Assembly (NCBI GenBank): GCA_945881985.1
Contig: CAMCVL010000004.1
Span: 62,001-126,000 of the forward strand
Direction of reading: 5' to 3'
Origin: Rickettsia typhi
Lineage (GTDB): Bacteria; Pseudomonadota; Alphaproteobacteria; Rickettsiales; Deianiraeaceae
DNA length: 64,000 bases
How positions within the stretch are numbered: position 1 is the first letter of the stretch; each line of letters begins with the position of its first letter. Positions 18,207-27,150 of this stretch are shown here, piece by piece. The position numbers and the translations under genes were made by a program. The notes beneath the pieces are model-generated. The model had not been told where the DNA came from. It did not search any database and saw only the letters and a program-made list of their open reading frames with translations.

Positions 18207-18369
18207 TTTTGCAAATTTCAATAGATATCCGCCTTTAAGGATGTATGCCAAGCTAAAGATTATTCAATATATAATTTCGGCTATAAGATAAGTATTGAAA
18301 ATCTTTTATATCCACTACATCTAACAAACCTAATAAGCTTTTTTACTTCATGTTAAAATGGATTTGACA

Positions 18370-19452
18370 CTATACTATAGCCTGCAAAAATTTTGTAGCG
18401 TTAAAATCTTCAATGTCATCAATGGCTTCGCCGCTGCAGGTAAAATAGATATTTTTTTTGTATTTTTTAGCTATACTAAATAGGCCACCGCCCTTAGAGG
18501 TTCCGTCTAGCTTTGTAATAATTAAACCCGTTATATTTACAAAGTTTAAAAACGCATCCACTTGTCTTACGGCACCCATGCCACTTGAGCCGTCAAGCAC
18601 TAGGATTGACTCGTGAGGCGCATCGGCAAAATGCTTTTTAACAATCCTTTCAATTTTTTTAAGCTCGTCCATGAGGTTTGCATTTGTTTGCTGCCTGCCA
18701 GAGGTATCAATAATCACAATATCAAACAGCTCATCTTTTGCCCTTTGAAGCCCCCTAAAGCAAACTGCAGCAGGATCTTCGGCTTCCTTTGTTTGGCATT
18801 CTATTTGGCAGCCAGCCCTAAACGACCATTCTTTTAACTGCTCACTTGCTGCCGCTCTAAATGTGTCGCAGGCAATGAGCAAAACTTTTTTACCCTCTTT
18901 TGTGTATTTGTATGCAAGTTTGCCTATGCTTGTTGTTTTGCCGCTACCATTAACGCCAAATACAAGAGTTATGTGAGGGGCTTTTGTTTGTGAGGGATCA
19001 AATCTTGCTTCAAAAGGCTTTATGATGGCAGAAAGCTCTTTTTGCAAACTTGCAATTTTTGCTTCTTTTGTGTCTAGGTTTTTAATTTTAGCAAGCAAAT
19101 CTTCTACAATCAAATAATCCAAGTCCGATGCCAATAGCACGGTCTCAAGCTCATCAATAGTGTCGTCATTAATAATAGGCTTTTTTGCCTCCATGGAATC
19201 CTGTTTTGACTCGGTTTTTGCATCCTCTTTTACCTTTAACTGGATAACCTCTGGCTGGCTTTTAACCCCTGCTTGTAGTTTGGCTTGCTCGGCTTTTTTT
19301 AGCTGCTCGCGTTTTCTTTTGCTTTTTATACGGGGATTTGGGATGTTTTTTGCAACTTGCTGACTAATTTGTTTTTTACCCCCAAACAAACTAGTAAATA
19401 TAACCTTGCAAAAACCCTTTGCAACAAACCAAAGTAAGCGTAAAAATTGCAT
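18370..19452 (-). CDS. ftsY: Signal recognition particle receptor FtsY
   Basis: The membrane-associated GTPase that receives SRP-ribosome complexes and passes them to the Sec translocon. ATG 19452 is chosen over an upstream TTG. The 360 residues have a Lys-rich N-terminal A region, then the N domain and a G domain with VNGSGKTTSIGKLA (P-loop), DTFRAAASEQL, DTSGRQQTN and TKLDGTSKGG, the last being the SRP-GTPase closing loop. The acidic region typical of the E. coli protein is short here. xthA lies upstream on the same strand after 33 bases. Confidence 0.96.
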   Translation of the reverse strand: MQFLRLLWFVAKGFCKVIFTSLFGGKKQISQQVAKNIPNPRIKSKRKREQLKKAEQAKLQAGVKSQPEVIQLKVKEDAKTESKQDSMEAKKPIINDDTIDELETVLLASDLDYLIVEDLLAKIKNLDTKEAKIASLQKELSAIIKPFEARFDPSQTKAPHITLVFGVNGSGKTTSIGKLAYKYTKEGKKVLLIACDTFRAAASEQLKEWSFRAGCQIECQTKEAEDPAAVCFRGLQRAKDELFDIVIIDTSGRQQTNANLMDELKKIERIVKKHFADAPHESILVLDGSSGMGAVRQVDAFLNFVNITGLIITKLDGTSKGGGLFSIAKKYKKNIYFTCSGEAIDDIEDFNATKFLQAIV

Positions 19453-19485
19453 CTTTTTAAGTAAAAATAAAGTCAAAAGTCAAAA

Positions 19486-20268
19486 TTAAAAATCAAAACC
19501 ACATATCACTGGCACATGGTCAGATGGTCTGGGCGTTGCCCTGTAATGATGCAAAACATCAAAACTTTTTACCGATTGCCAGATGTCCTTTGTGCACCAG
19601 ATGTGGTCTAGCCTTCTACCGTACCCCTTGCCGTAAGCATCCGGTATGCGATAACTCCACCAAGTGTAGCAAGGTATTGATTTGTCTATAAACTCCCTTG
19701 CAATGTCAATAAAATTACCGCTTTGCACCCATTTTGCCATAATGTCAATTTCAATTGGGCTGTGCGACACAACTTTAAGGAGCTTTTTGTGGTCGTGCAC
19801 ATCGTTTTCAAAAGGAGCGATGTTAAAGTCGCCAAGTATTATTGTTTGTTTTTGTATTTTGCTAAAGTAGTCTATTGTCCAGTCTAAAAATCTTAGCTTT
19901 TCATCAAATTTTTGATTAATACTTATATCGGGCAAGTCCCCACCAGCAGGTATGTAAAAGTTATGGACGGTTATGCCACAAACCTCAAACGCAATGTGCC
20001 TTTTGCCACTATCAACAATGCTTAAACTACCCGCGTCTTTAATAGGATGTTTGCTTAAAATAGCAACCCCCCTTTGCCCCGTTGCCTCGCCGGTAAATAG
20101 GATGTGCTCGTAGCCTATAGATTTTACCTCAAGCACCGGAAAGGCACTATCACGCACCTTAGTCTCCTGAAGGCAAACAATATCTGCTCCATCATTAAAA
20201 AGCTGATTGATATGCGGCAAACGCAGATTGACAGAGTTGCAATTAAAACTAACAATTTTTAACATCAT
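19486..20268 (-). CDS. xthA: Exodeoxyribonuclease III
   Basis: An AP endonuclease and 3'-5' exonuclease of base-excision repair. The 260-residue protein has the EEP-family landmarks in order: IVSFNCNSVNLRLPHI, the metal-binding Glu in VCLQETKV, LGDFNIAP, RRLDHIWCT and the catalytic Asp-His pair in RPSDHVPV. Two adjacent ATGs (20268 and 20265) are possible starts. A 14-base perfect palindrome lies 13 bases upstream. It is probably co-transcribed with ftsY downstream. Confidence 0.95.
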   Translation of the reverse strand: MMLKIVSFNCNSVNLRLPHINQLFNDGADIVCLQETKVRDSAFPVLEVKSIGYEHILFTGEATGQRGVAILSKHPIKDAGSLSIVDSGKRHIAFEVCGITVHNFYIPAGGDLPDISINQKFDEKLRFLDWTIDYFSKIQKQTIILGDFNIAPFENDVHDHKKLLKVVSHSPIEIDIMAKWVQSGNFIDIAREFIDKSIPCYTWWSYRIPDAYGKGYGRRLDHIWCTKDIWQSVKSFDVLHHYRATPRPSDHVPVICGFDF

Positions 20269-20280
20269 TTATATAAATAA

Positions 20281-20294
20281 AGCTTTGCAAAGCT
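20281..20294. repeat. 14-bp perfect palindrome upstream of xthA
   Basis: AGCTTTGCAAAGCT lies 13 bases before the xthA start on the minus strand. It could be an operator or part of a transcription stop for smpB, though no T-run follows. The core TTTGCAAA recurs in a second palindrome at 20943. Confidence 0.35.
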
Positions 20295-20426
20295 CAAAAT
20301 CTTAAAAAGCAAATTTGATATTCTTATTTTACAGGTCTTTTTGCACTTGTCAAATTGTTTAGTTGGATTTAAGATTGTTCGCGGATTGTAAATTTTTGAC
20401 CTAGATATTTATGACCAACTACATGA

Positions 20427-20888
20427 CTAATAATCTTGCTTCTCTGCCTTTGCCTGCCTTTTGATGTCTTTATCTTTTAGCTTTTGTCTTTTGTCGTACT
20501 TTTTAAGCGGCGATGCAATTTTAATTTCAATTTTAACAAGATGGGAACTTGTGTAAATTAACCTAGAGGGTATAATAGTTTTATTTGTTTTTTGCGTTAG
20601 AGTAAAGAGCTTGTATATTTCTTTTTTTTTAAGCAAAAGCCTTCTTGACCTTGTTGCTTCGTAAGAGGCGGCAAAAGCGGAGGATTTGTCGTAGACTTGA
20701 ATATTCATTTGATGAATCATCGCCTCAAGATTTTTTGTTATTGTAACATATCCATCAGTAATATCAAATTTTTTAAGCTTTATGGACTTCACCTCATCTC
20801 CTTTAAGCTCTATGCCGGCTGTGTAGCCATCTTCAAGGTTGTAATTAAAGCCGGCTTTGCGATTTCTCGCTTCAAAAATTATTGACAT
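20427..20888 (-). CDS. smpB: SsrA-binding protein SmpB
   Basis: Binds tmRNA and delivers it to stalled ribosomes for trans-translation. The 153 residues contain the family blocks NRKAGFNYNLEDGYTAGIELKGDEVKSIK (beginning of the OB fold), the SRRLLLKKKEI segment and a basic C-terminal tail (KDKDIKRQAKAEKQ) that would enter the mRNA channel. Some positions are divergent; for example the usual N-terminal box with IAENR is EARNR here. No tmRNA gene is seen nearby. Confidence 0.93.
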   Translation of the reverse strand: MSIIFEARNRKAGFNYNLEDGYTAGIELKGDEVKSIKLKKFDITDGYVTITKNLEAMIHQMNIQVYDKSSAFAASYEATRSRRLLLKKKEIYKLFTLTQKTNKTIIPSRLIYTSSHLVKIEIKIASPLKKYDKRQKLKDKDIKRQAKAEKQDY

Positions 20889-20942
20889 AAATTTAATTTT
20901 TCATTTGCATAAAGTATCTTTTGCAATCTTAATTTATAAGCA

Positions 20943-20956
20943 CATTTTGCAAAATG
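20943..20956. repeat. 14-bp perfect palindrome downstream of traT
   Basis: CATTTTGCAAAATG lies between the smpB start and the traT stop. No T-run follows on either strand, so it is not a convincing terminator. It could be an operator for smpB. Confidence 0.3.
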
Positions 20957-20989
20957 CAAGACAAAGATTTGACGCCAATAGCATTGGGA

Positions 20990-21934
20990 TTAATAATTGA
21001 TTGAGCTTGCAATCATTGATGGCAGTCTTTGCAGCATTTGATTTGACGCCTCATCCTCACCCCCCATAACCCTTGTTGCAACCATAAAAACACTTGTACG
21101 ATAATTTATGTAGTTCACCTTGTTGGTGAACTCGGATCTTCTTACGCCATTATCATCTTGCATAAATGCCCTCTTGTCGGTTTCAAAAACTTGCTCTGGG
21201 CTTTTTTCGCTAACCTGAATATCAGTAATCAAAAGATAACTGCGAGGCTCTGTAAGTTTGGATAAAACTTCAAATGCAAAACCCCCGCCAATTGTACCGT
21301 AAATAATTGCCTGAGGCGTGCCAATTGCGTAGCCTATTAGGTTGCCAAGAATAAGTCCGCTTATATCAAAGTCTCTGTATGCTATTATAGCCTCCGAGAG
21401 CAATGTTTTGTTTGTGGCTTTTGTGGATGCTTCGTTATAGGTATCCTTTGCCATTACTGCTATTTTGGAATCGCCATCGGAATATCTGGCATAGTTTGCT
21501 ATATCGTGCTGTATTTGATTTTTTTTGTGTATTGACATCAGTTGTTTATCAAGCAAAAAACTTGATAGTTCTGCGTTCCAGTAATCTTTAATTTCGTTAA
21601 AATATTTGCCGTCTATGCGGTTAAAAAGCCTATGATTTACTAAAATTTTAAAATCCGCCTCACTTTGATTTTGCACAATTGTAAAGCCTTTTGCCAATAG
21701 TATTTCTTTTGTTTTTGCAATACTATCGTCTAATTTGTAATTACCACTTGTATTGTTTTGCGATATGTAAATTGTTTTAGCGGAATGCTCAAGCTTTGCA
21801 AAAATGCTCGAAGAATATTGCGATTGAACATTCCACTTGGAATATCCAGCTATGTTGTGAATACTCTTGCAAGATGTAATTGTTAAAAATGATAAAAATA
21901 GAAAGTGTCTTATTCTGGATAAAAATATATTCAT
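20990..21934 (-). CDS. traT: TraT-family complement-resistance lipoprotein
   Basis: A 314-residue predicted outer-membrane lipoprotein with a lipobox at TITSC near residue 22. It follows the TraT plan: SSIFAKLEHSAKTIYIS after the signal, an IAKTKEILLAKGFTIVQN block (TraT proteins have I...L..KGY.lv.dp..A), a glycine-rich hydrophobic stretch (LILGNLIGYAIGTPQAIIYGTIGGG), then LLITDIQVSEK and a YRTSVFMVATRVM segment. TraT on F-like plasmids blocks conjugation between like donors and protects from complement. Here it is larger than the plasmid form (about 240 residues) because of an insertion in the middle. dprA lies just upstream in the same direction with a five-base gap. Confidence 0.72.
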   Translation of the reverse strand: MNIFLSRIRHFLFLSFLTITSCKSIHNIAGYSKWNVQSQYSSSIFAKLEHSAKTIYISQNNTSGNYKLDDSIAKTKEILLAKGFTIVQNQSEADFKILVNHRLFNRIDGKYFNEIKDYWNAELSSFLLDKQLMSIHKKNQIQHDIANYARYSDGDSKIAVMAKDTYNEASTKATNKTLLSEAIIAYRDFDISGLILGNLIGYAIGTPQAIIYGTIGGGFAFEVLSKLTEPRSYLLITDIQVSEKSPEQVFETDKRAFMQDDNGVRRSEFTNKVNYINYRTSVFMVATRVMGGEDEASNQMLQRLPSMIASSINY

Positions 21935-21939
21935 AGCTT

Positions 21940-22965
21940 TTAAGGGTTAATGTTTAAATTTAAATCCCGCTGTGCAAGCTCAAGTATTGCCATATGGCTA
22001 AAGATAGGCCTTGCAAGGTTTTTTTCAATAAGCATATTGCAGCCAATTGCCGCTTCGTCATTTGGATTGCCAGGCACGGCAAACAAAACTCTACCACCAC
22101 CTTGTTTAATTACATTGTAGGCGGTGTTCATACTACCAGAACCAGTGCCTATCATAAAATCTATGCCTTTTTTTTGAATACTAGCTGGATTAGATATATT
22201 AATTTGCGACACTATTGTATAGTGAGACATGCCAGATATAATGCGGTTTCGCTCAGGGAAGTTTGTAAAGTTTTTTTTGCCAATTGCAAAGGCAGAACTA
22301 TTGTGTATTTTGGTTTTTACCCCTATCCATCTTGAGCAATTATTACCCATTGGATACTCACTTACAAACAGCCCTCCGTTTTCCAGCACCGAGTTGTAAA
22401 GCTGAGTGTTGGACTTTGGGTATATAACATCAAGACCAGTAGCTATTACCTGTATACATCCAAACTGCGTAGCATTTTTGCAAGCAGCCGTGTCAACACC
22501 ACTTGCAAAACCGGACACTATGCAAATGTTATTTTTGGCGAGTTCTTTTGCAAAGTGTGCAGTTGTGTTAATTGCAGCTAAAGATGCATTACGAGAGCCA
22601 ACAATTGCAACTTTAATCTTTAAAAACAAATCAGTGTTACCTTTAACACAAAGCACTATTGGCGGATGCTGTATCTGCTTTAGCATTGCTGGATAAATTG
22701 GGCTATCTATCGTTATAATTTGAGCATTAAAATTATGCACTTTTTCTATTTGTTTGATAGCATCTTCCTCGCTAACTAGGTCGCCATTTAAGAGTGATTG
22801 TTCTTGAATTTCGTTAAAAATTAAATTAACATCGCCTTTGTGTTTGTCAAAGGATTTTTTAAACTCCGTGTTTGTAAGGTAAGGGGTTGTTTTGTTGGTA
22901 AGCCAAAGCCTTACCCATTTTACTAACTCCCGATTTGCATCATGGCTTAAAGTGGCATTTAGCAT
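21940..22965 (-). CDS. dprA: DNA-processing protein DprA
   Basis: A single-stranded-DNA-binding RecA loader for natural transformation. The 341 residues contain the DprA Rossmann-fold signatures: YPAMLKQIQHPPIVLCVKG, IVGSRNASL, IVSGFASGVDTAACKNA, VIATGLDVIYPKSN, VSEYPMGN, NFPERNRIISGMSHYTIV and LFAVPGNPNDEAAIGCNMLI. The usual VEA...SGSLxTA segment is replaced by a longer stretch (VSQINISNPASIQKKGIDF) before GSGSMNTA, so the family is clear but one loop is atypical. A C-terminal winged helix is not evident. traT follows after five bases, an odd partner. Confidence 0.9.
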   Translation of the reverse strand: MLNATLSHDANRELVKWVRLWLTNKTTPYLTNTEFKKSFDKHKGDVNLIFNEIQEQSLLNGDLVSEEDAIKQIEKVHNFNAQIITIDSPIYPAMLKQIQHPPIVLCVKGNTDLFLKIKVAIVGSRNASLAAINTTAHFAKELAKNNICIVSGFASGVDTAACKNATQFGCIQVIATGLDVIYPKSNTQLYNSVLENGGLFVSEYPMGNNCSRWIGVKTKIHNSSAFAIGKKNFTNFPERNRIISGMSHYTIVSQINISNPASIQKKGIDFMIGTGSGSMNTAYNVIKQGGGRVLFAVPGNPNDEAAIGCNMLIEKNLARPIFSHMAILELAQRDLNLNINP

Positions 22966-23275
22966 TTGGTCAATACTAAAAATTATGTAATAAAAGAAAA
23001 TTAATTAATTCAAAATGCAATATTTGCCGCAAATTGCAAACCAAATAATGATAAATACAATATTTATTAAAAACAAGAAAAATTTTGATAATATTGCAAG
23101 TATTTTTGATGCTTATTAATTTAATTAGAAACTTACAACTAAAAATTGTATTTTTACCATTCTAATGATATAATTAATTATAATATTAGGCATAATAAGA
23201 TAATATCTATTACAAAAAGCAAGGAATTTCTTTTGTAATCGTGATGATTTTATTTTCAATTTTACATTGCACTCG
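22966..23275. other. 310-bp AT-rich intergenic region
   Basis: No open frame of useful length is seen. The region lies between the dprA start and the 3' end of the ParA-like gene, both on the minus strand. It is more than 75 percent A+T by eye, contains a 14-base perfect palindrome TATAATTAATTATA (23169-23182) and A/T runs, and must hold the dprA promoter. I found no DnaA box or tRNA in it. Confidence 0.5.
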
Positions 23276-24430
23276 CTACAGATTTAACAAATCTGCTGCG
23301 ATTTTTTTGTAGGATATTGATATACTATCAAAGGACTTAGTGTATTGCTGTTGTTTTGATTCGTCGGATATATTTGGTATTGTTCCAAGAATTTTCATTT
23401 TATGCTCCCCTGCTTCAATTGTTTTATTGTATTCTCTTACCTTTTTGTTATGCTCCTCAACATATTGTTTGCACAAGTCCTGAGTTAGGTATATCACCGG
23501 TACGCCAAAATGCTCAGCAATACTTTTAAGAGTCGGGGTAAAATCACAGCATTTTTCAATTAAAAATGGCTGGGATTTATAGCCGTTTGCACCAGTATTT
23601 TTGAAAATTTTTGCAAACTCCTCATTAGTTATTACAAATTTTTTACTCATACTTGCCCAAGAGACAAATCTGCTGATGCTTGTATTGACCTCGCCAATCC
23701 AACGAGTTGCGGCAGTAGATCCGGAACTTTTATATCTTTTTGCCATCTGCACAACAACGCCTAAAAATTTTACTTTAAAACTTAAACCATTTAATCCTAT
23801 GGCTTTGTGAAAATTGTCAAGCAGGGATAGCCAGTTTGAAAAAACTGTTTGCAAGTTATCTATTGCCTGTATTGAAAAAAACGATGGCGATGTTGGTGCA
23901 ATAAAATAATCTGAGCACAAAATCATTAAAGCATTAATAATACTGCTTGAGCTTGGCGATGTATCTATTAATACAAAATCATAGTCATCTGCCAGCCTTG
24001 CAATTGCATTTTCAAAATCCGATATTGTATTACGATTAAAAGAATTATTACTTTTTAGAATGTTAAATAATTCGGCTTCCATTGTCGGAATGTTTATGTC
24101 TCCGGCAAGCAAGGTAATTGGAATTTTTTTTGTGTTTGTAGTTGTGTAAAGTATTTTGTCGCAGGATTCTTTTTTTAGCTTTTCATTTAAAAACTCCAAA
24201 ATTGACTTGTGCTTACTTGTAAGCTTGGACCATTTTGAAGATTCCTCAGTTGAATACTCCAAGCTTGTATTTAGTCCAAAAACGGCAGCAGTTAGGTTCA
24301 TTTGAGGGTCGGCATCTATTAACAAAACCTTCTTGCCTAAATCGCTTAATGCAAAAGCAAGATTATGCACAAGAGTAGTTTTACCAACCCCGCCTTTATG
24401 GTTAAAAAAACTAATTATTTTTGACGGCAT
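23276..24430 (-). CDS. Orphan ParA-type ATPase, long form
   Basis: A 384-residue P-loop ATPase of the ParA/MinD group starting at ATG 24430. It has the deviant Walker [15 protein letters not shown] (about residues 13-26), [13 protein letters not shown] (Walker A') and [16 protein letters not shown] (Walker B). It is over 100 residues longer than chromosomal ParA/Soj, with an insertion after the first motifs and an extended C-terminal half that includes [14 protein letters not shown]. No parB or centromere-like repeat is adjacent. Long ParA proteins like this are typical of plasmids, integrated elements or cargo-positioning systems, so I do not call it chromosomal parA. It is divergent from sodB. 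Confidence 0.75.
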   Translation of the reverse strand: MPSKIISFFNHKGGVGKTTLVHNLAFALSDLGKKVLLIDADPQMNLTAAVFGLNTSLEYSTEESSKWSKLTSKHKSILEFLNEKLKKESCDKILYTTTNTKKIPITLLAGDINIPTMEAELFNILKSNNSFNRNTISDFENAIARLADDYDFVLIDTSPSSSSIINALMILCSDYFIAPTSPSFFSIQAIDNLQTVFSNWLSLLDNFHKAIGLNGLSFKVKFLGVVVQMAKRYKSSGSTAATRWIGEVNTSISRFVSWASMSKKFVITNEEFAKIFKNTGANGYKSQPFLIEKCCDFTPTLKSIAEHFGVPVIYLTQDLCKQYVEEHNKKVREYNKTIEAGEHKMKILGTIPNISDESKQQQYTKSFDSISISYKKIAADLLNL

Positions 24431-24614
24431 AAGGCAGTAAGACAAATAAAAAAATATGTCTAAAAATTTTATAAACCTTTAGAAAATAGTCAATCTTTAT
24501 TTTACCCAATACCCCCTCAACACAAAAAGCTATAAGAATTTCTTGAATATAAAAACGAGTGATTTAACTTGTGTTTGTTGTTTCGTTATTTAAAAATTTG
24601 TTGTTTTGCGGTTT

Positions 24615-25247
24615 ATGTCTATCTGTAGTTTTTCAAATCAGTCTAAGTTTCCGTTTGTATTGCCTGCCTTGCCATATGCAAACAATGCCTTGGCGCCTTT
24701 TGTAAGCGAGGAGACATTTTCGTTTCACCATCAAAAACATCATAATACTTATATTGTTAATTTAAACAAACTTATTGATGGCACCGAGCTTGCTAGCCTT
24801 GACCTTGAGGCAATAATCATGCAAACCTTTGGCAAGGCGGACAAAATTGGTATTTACAACAATGCTGCACAGGTGTGGAATCACTCGTTTTTTTGGCAAT
24901 CTATGTCCACACCTAAAAGCAAGGTTCTTGGCGGCGAGATTTTAAAACGCATTGAAAGAGACTTTGGCTCCTTTGTCTCCTTTGCCGATGTCTTTAAAAA
25001 CACAGGTGCATCGCAATTTGGCTCTGGCTGGGTTTGGGTATGCGAGGATGCAAGTGGCAAAATTGTAATTACAAAAACATCCAATGCCGATACCCCTGTT
25101 ACACAAGGCTTAAACCCACTTTTAACCTGCGATGTGTGGGAGCACGCTTATTACATTGATTATCAAAACAGAAGGCTTGATTTTTTGACTGCTTTTATTG
25201 AAAACCTTGCAAACTGGGAGGTTGCAAATCAACGCTTAAAGCACTAA
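24615..25247 (+). CDS. sodB: Superoxide dismutase, iron type
   Basis: Converts superoxide to hydrogen peroxide and oxygen in the cytosol. The 210 residues (ATG 24615, after a possible TTG at 24606) show the metal ligands in [15 protein letters not shown], in VWNHSFFW and in [15 protein letters not shown]. The AQFG-type spacing is represented by [10 protein letters not shown], which favours the iron form. A short N-terminal extension precedes [15 protein letters not shown]. It is the only clear oxidative-stress enzyme in the window and lies 37 bases before sdhA. Confidence 0.95.
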   Translation: MSICSFSNQSKFPFVLPALPYANNALAPFVSEETFSFHHQKHHNTYIVNLNKLIDGTELASLDLEAIIMQTFGKADKIGIYNNAAQVWNHSFFWQSMSTPKSKVLGGEILKRIERDFGSFVSFADVFKNTGASQFGSGWVWVCEDASGKIVITKTSNADTPVTQGLNPLLTCDVWEHAYYIDYQNRRLDFLTAFIENLANWEVANQRLKH

Positions 25248-25284
25248 TACTAATAATTTATTAATTACTATTTATATATTTTTT

Positions 25285-27075
25285 ATGTCAGGTAGTTACA
25301 AACTTCAAGAGCACTCTTACGATGCACTTGTTATAGGTGCTGGTGGGGCTGGTCTTAGGGCAGCTTTTGGACTTGTTGAAAGAGGCATTAAGGTTGCCTG
25401 TATTACAAAGGTTTTTCCTACTAGGTCGCACACTGTGGCGGCACAGGGTGGTATATCTGCAGCCCTTGCAAACATGGGGGATGACAACTGGAGATGGCAC
25501 GCTTACGACACAATTAAAGGCTCGGACTGGCTAGGCGACCAAGATGCAATTGAATATATGTGTAAAAACGCAATGGAGGCTGTAATTGAGCTTGAGCATT
25601 ACGGCGTGCCGTTTTCGCGTACTAAAGAGGGCAAGATTTATCAAAGACCCTTTGGTGGAATGACAACTGAATACGGGCAAGGCAAGCCAGCACAAAGAAC
25701 CTGCGCCGCAGCGGACAGAACCGGCCATGCAATTCTACACACCCTTTACCAGCAATCTTTAAAATACGGGGCAGAGTTTTACATTGAGCACTTTGTTATT
25801 GACCTATTGTTTGAAGATGGCAAATGCGTTGGCTGCCTATCGCTATCCTTGGTGGACGGCACCTTGCACCTCTTTAAGTCCAAAATGGTAATCTTGGCTA
25901 CTGGTGGCTACGGCAGGGCGTATCAGTCTTGCACTTCGGCTCACACTTGCACCGGTGATGGTGGGGGGATTTTGGCTAGACATGGCTTTCAGATGCAGGA
26001 TATGGAGTTTGTGCAGTTTCACCCAACTGGTATTTACGGCTCTGGCTGCCTTATAACAGAGGGTTGCAGAGGTGAGGGCGGATACCTCATTAACAGCGAG
26101 GGCGAAAGATTTATGGCAAAATACGCGCCAAAGGTTAAGGACTTGGCGTCTAGGGATGTTGTATCCCGTGCTATGACCGTTGAAATCAACGAGGGCAGAG
26201 GCTGCGGCAAAAATAAAGACCATGTTATGCTTGTTTTGCATCACTTAGGGGCAGAGGTTTTAAACCAAAGACTACCGGGAATCTCCGAAAGTGCCCGCAT
26301 TTTTGCAGGCGTTGATGTAACAAAGGAGCCTATACCTGTGGTTCCAACGGTTCACTATAACATGGGGGGCATACCTGCAAAATATACCTGTGAAGTTGTG
26401 CAGGTTAAAAATGGCTCGGTAGAGGAAGTACCAGGGCTTATGGCAATTGGTGAGGCTGCTTGTGTGTCCGTACACGGGGCTAACAGGCTTGGGTCAAACT
26501 CCTTGCTGGACCTAGTGGTATTTGGTAGGGCAGCTGCAATCAGGGCTAAGGAAATACTTGACAAAGAGCCAAAATCCGAGCAAAAGGTCTCCCAAGACAC
26601 CATTGACAAAGCACTTAGTTATTTTGACGGCATAAGGCACCGCAAGGGCTCGTCCAAAACATCACAAGTTCGCAAAACCTTACAAGCAGCAATGCAGCAA
26701 CACGCCGCAGTGTTCAGGACTGAGGAAAGCCTTAAAGCCGGCTCGCAAAAAGTAAAAGATGCCTTTTTAGCCTTTGATACAACAGAGGTTGGCGACAAGG
26801 GTCTTGTTTGGAACTCCGAGCTTGTTGAAACCCTAGAACTTGACAACCTAAGATACCAAGCCCTAGCAACAATTAACTCAGCTCTTGAGCGTAAGGAATC
26901 CAGAGGAGCTCACGCAAGGGACGACTACCAAGAAAGAGATGACACTAACTGCATGAAGCACAGCCTGATAACAGTGGATGCAAAAGGCGAGACTCAAATG
27001 GCATATCGCCCAGTAACCCTTACAACCCTAACAAGCGAGATGGAAACCATACCACCTGTCAAAAGGGTCTATTAG
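25285..27075 (+). CDS. sdhA: Succinate dehydrogenase flavoprotein subunit
   Basis: Oxidises succinate to fumarate in complex II. The 596 residues have the FAD-binding [17 protein letters not shown], the covalent-FAD segment [14 protein letters not shown], catalytic-site stretches [16 protein letters not shown] and [11 protein letters not shown], and the C-terminal [15 protein letters not shown] block. Sequence and length are standard. The iron-sulfur subunit sdhB and the anchors sdhC/D normally lie beside it, but here sodB is upstream and a restriction-modification island begins 31 bases downstream. The operon may have been split by that island. Confidence 0.97.
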   Translation: MSGSYKLQEHSYDALVIGAGGAGLRAAFGLVERGIKVACITKVFPTRSHTVAAQGGISAALANMGDDNWRWHAYDTIKGSDWLGDQDAIEYMCKNAMEAVIELEHYGVPFSRTKEGKIYQRPFGGMTTEYGQGKPAQRTCAAADRTGHAILHTLYQQSLKYGAEFYIEHFVIDLLFEDGKCVGCLSLSLVDGTLHLFKSKMVILATGGYGRAYQSCTSAHTCTGDGGGILARHGFQMQDMEFVQFHPTGIYGSGCLITEGCRGEGGYLINSEGERFMAKYAPKVKDLASRDVVSRAMTVEINEGRGCGKNKDHVMLVLHHLGAEVLNQRLPGISESARIFAGVDVTKEPIPVVPTVHYNMGGIPAKYTCEVVQVKNGSVEEVPGLMAIGEAACVSVHGANRLGSNSLLDLVVFGRAAAIRAKEILDKEPKSEQKVSQDTIDKALSYFDGIRHRKGSSKTSQVRKTLQAAMQQHAAVFRTEESLKAGSQKVKDAFLAFDTTEVGDKGLVWNSELVETLELDNLRYQALATINSALERKESRGAHARDDYQERDDTNCMKHSLITVDAKGETQMAYRPVTLTTLTSEMETIPPVKRVY

Positions 27076-27105
27076 ATGGACAATATCACAGACCCTTGTT
27101 GAGTT

Positions 27106-27150
27106 ATGACCTTTCAAAACACTCTTTTTACAAACGATAATTTGTTTGTA
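27106..27150 (+). repeat. Unit 5' box fused in frame to the D12 methyltransferase
   Basis: These 45 bases match the first 45 bases of the methyltransferase-HNH gene at 29285 at 40 positions and supply the first 15 codons of the D12 gene. Immediately after, the D12 sequence departs completely from the neighbours, so the junction is near 27150. Confidence 0.85.

Noticed and set aside
20281-20956. The two TTTGCAAA-centred palindromes as a shared operator
   Set aside because: The eight-base core TTTGCAAA is common throughout this A/T-rich window, including inside coding regions, so the shared core is not evidence of one binding protein. They are listed only as palindromes.
22966-23275. Replication origin in the A/T-rich gap near the ParA-like gene
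   Set aside because: No DnaA box words or parS-like words are visible there, and the strand and composition switch with parS-like sites is at 53.7 kb instead.
23276-24430. Chromosomal partition ATPase parA/soj
   Set aside because: Much too long, no parB beside it, and distant from the parS-like cluster.
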